Shown: piece by piece, positions 1 to 10,900 of the stretch | Numbering within the stretch: the stretch's first letter is position 1 | Layout of the letters: every line of letters begins with the position of its first letter | Assembly (NCBI GenBank): GCA_963082875.1 | Contig: OY720102.1 | Coordinates: 7,502,001-7,566,000, forward strand | DNA from: Corella eumyota | Lineage: Eukaryota; Chordata; Ascidiacea; Phlebobranchia; Corellidae | Reading direction: 5' to 3' | DNA: 64,000 bases | Translations under genes and position numbers: made by a program | The notes under the pieces: generated by a model | Seen by the model: the letters and a program-made list of their open reading frames with translations, nothing else | Told to the model about the DNA's origin: nothing | Databases searched by the model: none

Positions 1-398
1 TTGTAATGCTTTGCGCTGGGACAGGTTTTACACCTATGGCTAGACTGTTGCATCACTGTTTACATGAAACAGAAAAATCTGTAAATCTGTGGTTTTTTAA
101 CAAAACTTCGGACGACATTTTGTGGCGAGATCAGCTTGAAAAATTGAGCCAAAATTTTCCCGAACGATTCTCTTTGGATCTCGTTTTATCTCGACCTGAT
201 CCATCTTGGAGCGGAAGAAAGGGAAGAATTTCTCCTCTTCTTATTGAGGAGCTTATCGAAAAAAATCAGTTAAAAATTCATGAAGAAAATTTGGTGCTGT
301 TTGTAATATGCGGCTCTGTAGAATTTTCGGACATTACACAACAATATTTAAAGGATTTAAACTTAGTGTCATCTGACATTTTCATTTTTACTCGGTAA
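1..398 (+). CDS. CYB5R4: Cytochrome b5 reductase 4, C-terminal exon (partial)
   Basis: This is the last exon of a flavin reductase of the cytochrome b5 reductase 4 (Ncb5or) type, which passes electrons from NAD(P)H through FAD to a b5 heme. Only the NAD-binding lobe is present, open from the left edge to a TAA at 396-398. Visible marks are the nucleotide-binding GTGFTPM motif near the start, WFFNKTSDDILWRDQLEKL, the VLSRPDPSW segment, GRISPLL, and a C-terminal VICGSVEF segment where the family has CGP. From memory these follow vertebrate CYB5R4 through its C terminus, including a final aromatic-rich IFIFTR. The N-terminal b5 and CS domains must lie to the left of the window. A possible polyadenylation signal AATAAA is at 735-740. 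CYB5R4 is preferred over CYB5R1-3 because of the FNKT-DDI-W-QLEKL pattern, which I recall from that paralogue. Confidence 0.85.
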   Translation, partial: VMLCAGTGFTPMARLLHHCLHETEKSVNLWFFNKTSDDILWRDQLEKLSQNFPERFSLDLVLSRPDPSWSGRKGRISPLLIEELIEKNQLKIHEENLVLFVICGSVEFSDITQQYLKDLNLVSSDIFIFTR

Positions 399-1907
399 TT
401 TTTATATTTTAATATGTGTCATTTTACCTGTATACTTGAATTATGGATATTGTACAAACTTCATACTCTTATCATAATTTCTTATGTAAACCAGTCAATT
501 GTCATAATATGGTTGCAACTTGCTACTAATATTTGCCTTCGACAAATTTACCTTTGCACCACAAATGGCAATTTTATTTTTTTTAAGCTTTTTTGGACAT
601 ACATTTATATAAATCGTCTACTAAGCTCAATTATACAGAGATAAAAATAGGTTAATTTATTTATTTTTGTTGTAAAAGTTGTAAAAAAATTGGTTGCAAT
701 TTAGTTTTTTTGTCTTTCATATGCTCAAGTTTACAATAAATCAAAATATAATATCATATTATCATATTACACTATTATTTATTTTTCGCATAGATATTTG
801 TTCTTTATGTGTAACGGACGACTTCACGGCCAAAACATGGGTTAATTTGGCCCAGTTTTTTTTAAATCTCAGATTATTAGGAGTTTAATTTATTTATTCA
901 GCATTTATTATAATTACTACAAAGTAATAATGACACTGTATTTAAGCCAAAAAAAGCTATGCATTATAACAGAAGACTTTTTTATGTTGTATTTGCACTT
1001 CAAGTTGTTATCAGTATTTTAGCATTATTATTTTTGTTGTTTTTGTATTCAAATTTTCTATATTGTTTTTGGGGTTTGTAATTTATAAAACCCCTTAAAT
1101 ATTGTACAACGTACGTTTATTGAATTATTGTTTTTTGTTTTGTATTGTACATTATACGCTTTGGTAAAACTAGTATATTTATTTATTATAGTGTACTTAG
1201 ATTCTATATCAATTCTTGATTTAAATTTTTTTACTAAACAAAAATTGACACAATATCTAGATGAACTAGTAAAGAATACTCTAACATAAAGTAGGCAAAA
1301 ATTACTTCCTTTTCTAATCGTAAATCAATATCTACTGCATAGAAATTAAAGGATAAATGTGTTTTTTTTAAGTTGTAAAACTCCTTTTTTTTATTCGTAA
1401 AAAGAAAATTTAAATTTTTGTGCAAACCACTTTATTAATATATATTCTCAATCTGTTTTACCCTATGTTTAGGCTGTACAAATAGGTGTTTTAAAATGTA
1501 ACGGTCTATGGGACACCCTAACAATTTATCAATGTAAATTATGTCTTACCATACTGTAAACAAGCAATATAATAAGACCTACAGAATAGTGGAAACTAGA
1601 CAGCATGAAAATGGGTACACCCTCTACAAAATAATCACCAAGGTAATATTGATAATTTTTTAGTCTAAATAAAAATGTGATTTTAAAATAAGAGCATTTT
1701 TGAATATGCGATAAGTAATTTTGCACTAATATATAAATGATAATTTTTGACTTTGTTTAGAGGTATATTTTTGTAGTAATACTGTTATTGATAACTAGGC
1801 AGTTAGTTTTTAAATTAAAATAATGTTTTTTTTTATTTTACAATATGTAATTATGTGCCACTTTTGCCTTAAGTCACTGGTTATAATTGTCTTTTTTGTA
1901 TTTTTAG
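399..1907. other. Intergenic / 5' region of RPS6KC1
   Basis: This is AT-rich sequence with no convincing exon. It should hold the 3' UTR of CYB5R4 and the missing first coding exon of the RPS6KC1-like gene (start codon and first PX strands), but I could not find that exon. A stretch at 802-888 reads through without stops behind a possible acceptor at about 801, but it does not resemble a PX domain. Confidence 0.4.
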
Positions 1908-4900
1908 GAGTTTATTGCATCTCAGTCACTAGATTGTATAACAGAGGTAAGTGATAAATTTTTGTAGGAATCTCTTTTTAAGAAATTGCTCACTAATAGC
2001 TTACGTAACACTACATGATGTCCTGGGTTTACTTTCTATTGCTTTAATGTTGTAGATTAAGATTTTGCTTTTCATTTGAACTGTGCAGTTAGCATTTCTA
2101 CTATAAGGATAAATGTAAAAAATCGATAGGGAGTAGTGGACGTCAATTATTAAACTTTCAAAATAAATAAAACTGCCATTTGCGGTGCACAGGTGAATTA
2201 TCGCAAAGCAAATGATAGTTGAGGGTTGCTGACTGTAGGACAGGAAATCACCTAGTAAATAATAACTGTACCTTAAATTTGTATTTATGTTTAGTATTTT
2301 ATATGGAAGAGATACAACGATTTTAAAGCATTACATGGAGGTTTATTTAGAATCCACAGAGAACTTTATTTGCCTGGCAAGTTTCCAGGATTTATTAAAC
2401 CTAAGATTTTTGGTATGTAAAGATATTTTTCTTATACAGCCTGTTTATAGTAGTTCAACAAACAAAATTGCTGGAAAATTTGGAAGCATCAATCAAAAAT
2501 ATTTGTTTACTTACAGCTTTTTAAAAATAGCTTTGATCAAAGGTTTAAAATGATTTAAGATTTATTTTATTTTGTGTATATATATTTAAAAATTATTTTT
2601 ATTTTCTAAAGGGGTCGACTTTATGACCTAAACGTTAAGTTACATTAGTTACCCTGACCCAGTCTTAGTTGCCTTCAGCAGTTTAGAATATTATAGATCA
2701 TAATTGCTAAATAACTGCTGATTAACATTTAGCTCAGCAGGAGTTGATAATGTTTATAGTGCCTTACTTAAAGGTGCTACAGCATGAAAGCAGTGGGGAT
2801 CGAACCCAGGATGTAGTAATACCCAGTTTTTTAACCGCTACACCATGCTGCTTGTTTTTCTTAAATTTCATGTTTATATTTTTAAAGGTCGTTTTGACAG
2901 TGCTGTTGTAAATGAACGAAGAAAATGTGCGCAAGAATTATTGGATTTCGCTTGTCAGCATAAACCCCTTTATTTATCTAATATATTTAAGCAATTTTTT
3001 CAGGTAAGCATGAACTATATTAAAAAACTTAACTTTTTACCTGTATTTGGTTTAAATAATATGAATGCTTTTATAAAAAAAGAGCATTGAAATAATTACC
3101 CAAATTAAATTTTAAACCAATACCCGGTTCTTTTGTTTACTAAACCGCTTTAGATTTTAATATGGGCATATAGTTAAATTAATGTTTTTAAAAATACCAA
3201 CTATTTATACTTAAAATGGTTTGGACACTAAGCCTTACAACATAGTCCTGGGTTTAATTTTCACTGCTTCCATGCTATAGCAGCTTTAACTAAGGCACTA
3301 TTATTAGGCAATTATGATCAGTCCCATTCTAAATTGTGCAAGTCAGGCTGCAAAGTCTGCCTTTCCACAAAGATGTAAAAGTCTTAAATTAAATCTATTT
3401 TTTTATTTTTAAAGGGTAGCAAACGTATGAAAGAAAACAGTGAGCTAAACAAACTTAAACTTCAACCCATGTTGCCTCATACCGAACCTATAAAGCAAGC
3501 AGGTAATTTTGCAGGCTTTAATTATTAATGTAATTTTGCCCTGGGCTAGTTCTTTACATAATTCAAATGTCATTTAAACCAACATAATGTTATTGATGTG
3601 TTTTATCAGTATTTGTTTAAATGGGTGATGTGGTTAGGTCTGTTTGTTATATATAAATGTCAAAGATAAATAAATACAATATTGCAAGCAGTTTAATATA
3701 AGTAGGGCAATAATAAAGAATTATATCATATATTCTAATGTATTAAAACAGTGGTCAGAATTGGTAAATGTGTCTAAAGCACAAGTATATATTATAAGGA
3801 ATTACTATAAAATTTTTTTGGATAAAAATTTTTTTAAAAAATATATATGAGTCTGGCAGCGTGGTGTAGTGGTTAGAACACTTGCTACACCACACATGAG
3901 GTCGTGGGTTCAATCCCCACTGATCTCATGCTGTAGCGCCCTTGAGTAAGGCGCTATAAACGGTACGAACTTTTGCTGAGCTAGCACTTAATCAGCAGCA
4001 TAATTATCAGGCAATTATAATCTATAATATCCCAAACTGGCAAAGGCAACTCGAGACTGGGTCGGAGTAACTGATGTTACTCTATGTTTAAGTCGCGCAT
4101 TCGACTTTCCCACATCGAGAATAAAGATATATACAAAAAAATTTTTAAATTTTATTCTGTGAAAATTATTGTCTGTAATTTTTTCTGTAGATTCTACAAA
4201 AGCTAGTACTTCGCATAATGTGTTAAACCAGTCAGATTTACAGATGTTTGACCCATGCCTTAACACTACAGGTAATCTAGTTTGTATTTATTATTAATTA
4301 AGTTCATAGTTAACAAATAGAGATAGCAATAGAAAAAATAATAATTACCTTATTAGAAAAAACTATTAGAGTTTAAATGGTTGCAAAAAGATTTGGGTCC
4401 TAAGAAGATCCGGCCTGAAGAAAGATTCTAAACTAACATATATATATATTTATCGTAACAAATGATTAAAAATTTTTTAAGTATTATACTTTTTGCTAAA
4501 TTTTATTTTAAATATCAGTAAAATATAGTCTTATGCTGAAATTATAAACAGGAGTTTCGTTGCCGACTCCCAGCTATTATTTTGCAGGCCCAATCTTCTT
4601 ACCGTCGTTTTTTCTGGTTCTAGTTTAAATACTGTAACAAAATTATAATTTCAGCTAAAGTTAGGACGACTATTTATTTTTCATGGTATAAAAGATTATT
4701 TGGTTGTCGTTATTTTTTTAAATTTAAATTTTTTTTGAAGTTTTAAATTTTATGTACACACAAAATTGTAACAAAGACTACCTGTTAATATCCTGCTAAT
4801 CTATTTATATAATCTCCCAAATCTTTTATTGTTTTAACTAGTCCACAGTGTGACACCTTTGTTATCAAAACAATGTCCAAACAATGCCCTATAACACATA

Positions 4901-7900
4901 AGTCCATGTTTTTTTAGAGTGTACATATAACTTTTTTCTAGCCTTCTCTTTTTTGGCCCAAGTGGCCTCATTATGTTACAATGTTATTGATTATTATGCC
5001 CTTAATGGTTTACACTAAGATAAGTGCAAATATAGGCTACTAAATTGATGGCTGTATTGGCTAATAAAAGTTTATAGAAAAAGCATTATTAAATAGATTT
5101 ATAGGACTGAAAAAAGTTATATATTTATATTTTTTTTAAATAAGCAAATATTTTACTGTTTTGATAAAGATATACAGTTTTTTATGTAAAAAATTAGGCT
5201 AAATTATTAAAAATTGTTTTTAAGCTATGCATTTAAAACTGGTTTAATTATCGATATAAAAAAAAACGGTAAAATTTATGTGTAAATTTTTAGACGATTC
5301 TTCAGCAGAATTTATTCAAAATGAGTGGTTAGCCGTTGTTCGTGACTCATCAAAATTTCAAAAATCAGAAGAAATCGAAATCCCCAATCCAGTACAAAAA
5401 AAACAAAAAGATGACAATAAAAACAGTGTTTCCGACTCAATTTTAAATGAATTCCTTCCCAGCACTGAACATGTTAAAGAAGAAAACACATCTGACAACC
5501 CTGACATTTTAAACTCTGAGTTAGAGGACTTAAGAATCAGCGTTTCCGATTTAGAAATGGCTTCGTATCATTCTGTCTCTTGTACGTTACAAAATGAAAT
5601 TGGAAGACAGTATAATCAAGATGTAGACTCTATATATACAAAACCATTAACCCTTTTACCTAGTTCTGGGAACTTAATAAGTAAAAACGATACTGAAGAT
5701 GACCTAAATGCGTTATTACCTGAAAAAAGTCTAAGCGAACTTGATACTAATAAAGGTGATAATTTTATTGATAATTCCGAACTGTATGGTGCTAAATTAA
5801 ACGGCGATAATCAAAATTCAAAAGAAGAACATAGGAAATCTTCGAAAGCAAGAGCCTATTTAAACCAGGTAATTAAAAAGCTAATTATTTTATTTCGACT
5901 GTCTTAACTAATCTCAAATTACTAATTTAATTTAAATACAATACTAATTTTGTATTTTTATTGGATCAGCAATTTTTAGTATACAAAGTTATTTTTTTTG
6001 GATCACTTGTATTTCAGAGTTCTTTAACGAATCTTCGTACTTTATGTTCCTAGTTAATTCTCTTTCGTTCTTAACAGTCTCGCTAATACTCTCTGATATT
6101 TTACTGTCTTTATTAGTTCTTTCCCATACTTTTTAATCTTCAATTATTCTCTTTCGTAATTTACTTTTATCCTCAATTTTTTTTCATACCTTAAGCCCCT
6201 AATTTCTTTCATGGTTCGTGAAGTACTACCAGCGTGATGTAGTAGTCGTCGCAATTGCTACATTACATAAGTAATGGGTTCAATCCCCACTGCTCTCATG
6301 CTGTAGCGTTCTTAAAAGTAAGGCGCTATAAACGGTATAAACTCCTGCTGAGCCAGTACTTAATCAGCAGCGTAATTATCAGGCAATTATATTTTATAAA
6401 GTCTCAAACAGCCAAAGGCAACTCAAGCCTGGATTGGGGAAACTAATGTTACTCTATGTTTAGGTCCTGTAGTCGACCTTTCCACATCAAGGATAAATAT
6501 AAATAAAAAAAAGTAATAATTAGTTATTTTTAAATTTAGTTGTTAGAAAGAAAGCGTTTGCCTTCTGAATCTGAATCCAACCCTACCAAAGAACAAGAAA
6601 TGAAACCATCCTCTCTTACTAACACAAACATAAAAGATCAACAGTTGAGATCGATCCAGAAAAATGGCAGCCCACTAAGTAATTCAACTGGGTCCCAAAA
6701 TTTTAATAATATTCGTCGATCTAGTTTGCCCGATCGACAGTCTGAACTTAAAACCTCAAGTTTGATGGATTTAAAAAGATTCTTCTTGGACAATCTGGAT
6801 GACGAAGAAAGGTAAAACATTAATTTTTAAATTTTTAATGTTTATATATTCTCGATGTGGGAAAGGTCAACTTCACGACCTAAACATAGAGTAACATCAG
6901 TTACCCAGACCTAGTTTGAGTTGCCTATGGCAGGGGCATTCCAGCATGAAAGCAGTAGGGTACGAACTTATGACCTTATGTAGTGAAGCTAAGTTCTAAC
7001 TACTACAATAGCTGTCATTTTGTACAGTCTCTTATTTTTTTTTTTTTTTACAAAACTTTTAAAATCAAGGAATATACCTTTAGCCCATTAGTTTCACTAT
7101 TTAATATTACAATACAATTGTATTATTTTAATTTAATGTATTGTTTGATACATGGTAAAGTTATGGACAAAAAATGTTGGTCTTCCTATGAAACAATTAA
7201 CTTACATTTATTAGTTTTAGTTTTTAGCACCTTTTTGCTATTTAAATGTTGTGGGTCTAAAAACAAAATAATTTATATTTATTCTAACCTAATAAAGCTT
7301 AGTGGGTTATATGCATACATTTGTATGTACAATTTAAAGGCCTACAAAATATTAAAAAATTGTCGTTCGGGGTGCGTGGGTAAATTTTCCTGATTCATGG
7401 TCAAATATTAAGTGCGATCATGTTTCGGCAGTTGAAATGCACTCTATAAGACATTTTATTGACTAGTTCATCTAACTATAAATTTTTGTTTTGTTTAGAG
7501 GTCTGTATTTGGTAGATGCTGCACACCAAATTTCAGCAGCCCACAATGCTATGAGCATAGAACAATACCAGACCGCTTTTTCATGTTATAAGTTGGCTAT
7601 CAATATCCTATTACAAGGTGTACAAGGTAAGAGTTTATTTAAATTAAATGAACCAAACTAGCTGGAACACTATCTACATTTGGTTAAAAAATGTTTTGTA
7701 TATACCTTATTTTACCGGCAGCGTAGTGTAGTAGTTAGAACAATTGCTACACTACATGAGGTTGTGGGTTCGATCTCCACTGCTCTCGTGCTGGAGCGGC
7801 CTTAAGTAAGGCGATATGAACAATATTACCTCCTGCTGAGCCAGCACTTAATAAGCAGCTTAATTAATGTCAATAACAATTAATAATATCCCAAACTGTC

Positions 7901-10900
7901 AAAGGCGGCCTGAGACTGGGTCGGGGTAATGAAAGTTACTTTATGTTTAGGTTGTGAAGTCAATATTTTCACATCAAGAATAAATTTATAAAGATAAAAA
8001 AATATTTTAGTGCATAAAATTATTTTTTTTTTATTGCAGGTGATACTGATGAATTTCGTATTCAAGCAGTTAGAAGAAAGACCTCAAAATACCTGAAAAA
8101 GGCTGAAGAAATTCACGAAAATTACCTAAAAACTATGCTTAACAGTTCTGCGTTATGGAAGGTATGTTGTGAAGTTGCATTTTTTGGCAATTTTTTAAGA
8201 AAAAGTTTTCAATGCTGTTGTTTCAATTTAGGGTCGCTTTCTGCTAGATTTTAACAAGCGTTTTTAATGGCTATAATCTTTATTAAAAACAGTTCACTTG
8301 TAAAATAGAAGAGTGTAATATTTAAAAGCATTTAAAGTAGAATTAATCTCACTAAAAAAAACACAAGCCTCGTAATATAATAAATTCTGGCCCAAATGTA
8401 ATACTTATGTGTATTAAAAAAAAAAAAATTTTTTAATTTTTTTAACCAGAACGATCAAACTCCGTCATCAAGCGCCAACAACTTCGACGAAAACGACTTC
8501 GGACGCAAAAGAAGCTCCTCCAACGACCGCGTGGCAGGTATTCGTGACACAAATCTTTCTCCTCTTCCACTCATACCAAGTCCTCGACACACCTCGAAGG
8601 ATTTGCTCAACTACAAAGTTTTGGGCATAACTGGAAAAGTATTGCTAGTACTAGATACCACATCTTCAAAGGCATTTGTTATTAAGGTAAGACTGTGTTA
8701 ATACATGTGTGTTAATAATTTCAAGATGACTATATATTAAATCAGATATACACTACTTTTATGCTGTAGTGCCTTTAAGTAAGGCGCTATAAACGATATA
8801 AACTACTGCTTAACCAAAGTAATCAGCAGTTAAACTATGGGGCAATTATAATTTATAATATCCCCAAACTGCCAGAGGCAACTCGAGACTGGGTCTGGGT
8901 AAATGATGTTACTCTATGTTTAGGTTGTTAAGTCGACCTTCCATCATTAAGGATAAAAAATACAAAAAATAACTCTTTAAGGCCTCTAAATAACTGACAT
9001 CTCATAAAAATGGAAAGAGATAACATTTTATTTATTAAAGCTGACTTTAGTATTCTTGTATAAGTTTTTCTTCTTTTTAGATTTTAAGAAAGTCAACTCG
9101 CAAGAGTAATAGAATAAAGAAAGCTGTGATACCAACCAACGTACCTTTTATGGTCAAACTTCATCGCTTTTTCAGCACTGAAACTTCCATTTATTTGGTA
9201 CTGGAACATGCACAGGGTGAGATGTAATTGTCATACAAATTTTTTCTTGATGTGGGAACCCGCAACCTAAACATAGAAAAACAACTCATGCTGTAGTGCT
9301 TTTAAAAGCGCTATAAACAGTATAAACTTCTGCTGAGCCAGCACTTAATCAACAGTATAATTATCAGGCAACTATAATTTATAATATCCCAAACTGTAGT
9401 AACTAATATTACTCTATGTTTAAGTCGCGCATTCGACTTTCCCACATCCAGGATAAATTATATATACAAAAAAAATCGATTGACCTGACCCAGTCTCGGG
9501 TGAACTTTGGCAGTTAGGAATATTATAGATTATAATTGCCCAGTATTTATGCTGCTGATTAAATGTTGGCTCAGCAGAAGTTCATATCGTTTATGGCACC
9601 TTAAGGGGACTACAGCATGAGAGCAATGGGGATTTAGCTGTATTCAATGATATTTAAATATGCATGTACTTGGAATAAATGTTCATGAAATTTTTTTTAA
9701 GGTGGTAAGCTGTGGGACAACTTGTCTAATTTCATGACGCAGGAGGCTATAAATACAGACACAAATACAAATTTAACTTCAAAGCAAAATCAAACTCCAA
9801 AACCCATGCAATTAGATAACTTAGTTAAAACCAATATAGAGCAATCAACACCGATAAAATCAAAAACTGACAAAGCAAAAATCTCAGAAAATCCTAATAA
9901 TCCAGATATGGAAGCTATACCAACAGATACAATCGATAAAAATAAAAATAGTGAAGCCAGCAATGCTCACAGGACACTGAAATCGACTTGGTCGTTTCTA
10001 AGCGAGGACGACACTTTCGTCGAACAAGAGTTACCGGCAGACGACAACTCGAGTTTAGAAATTGTCGTAACGCCAGAGCAGAGTACCACGCCGCATTTGT
10101 TTACTATAGACAGTGTGAGCACGATAAGCGACGGCGAAAACGATTTGCAATTCGATATATCAGACTCAAGTCAATTTAAAGGAGTTTCGAAAAAGAATTT
10201 AGATTCTCGAAGGATGTCTGATGACGCAAACCAAATCAAAGTCACAAATAAACCCGATAACGAAAAATTTGAGTCTGAGCTCTTGAGCGAGCAAGACCTG
10301 TCTGCTGTGTTTTGCGAAAACGGGCGCAATCGGACTTTTACCGACTCTCCCTCTCCGCAGTCGCTGCACCCCCCATCGGGTGGCGCCATAAGCCCGTCCC
10401 TTGCTCATTTGAATATTGGGGAATCCCCCAGCTTGTCAGTGGCAAGCAGCATGGAAGGAGATGAAGTGATAATGGAACAAAATTTGGGTGAAAATCCGGA
10501 CCCGAAGAACTTGATCCCAGTCGAGAGGAAGATTAACGAGCACGGCATCTCCACTGCGGACCCGTCTCTTATTTTCCGCTCAGTTTCTAAATGTTCGCGC
10601 TCGAAATCGACTTCGAGTTTTACGGAAAATCTCGGAAACGCTGGCGAGGATTTAAATTCAGTTTTTGAAGCGGTTAATAATGTTGATAACAATGCTGAAG
10701 AAAAAACTTCTTCTGACAAAACCGAGGAGAATTCTGCATTCAAAGTGTTTGAAAATATGGAAAAGAACATCTCAAGAACTTACAGGTAACTTTACTACAT
10801 GAGTTCCTGGGTTCGATCCTTTCTGCTCTCATGCTGTAGCGCCCTTGAGTAAGGCGCTATAAACGGTATGAACTTCTGCTAAGCCAATACTTTATCAGCA

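Noticed and set aside
802-888. Possible exon (CVTDDFTAKTW...) between CYB5R4 and RPS6KC1
   Set aside because: There is an acceptor-like start, but no good donor and no similarity to a PX N terminus, so it was not added to the gene model.
3854-3930. tRNA genes at the heads of the repeats (A- and B-box-like motifs)
   Set aside because: The heads have promoter-like boxes but no plausible acceptor, anticodon and T-arm cloverleaf, and they continue into a shared 200-bp body, so they are SINEs.
10171-10770. Minus-strand frames opposite the large RPS6KC1 exon
   Set aside because: They mirror a long, less AT-rich exon that is well supported on the + strand by frame continuity and family context.
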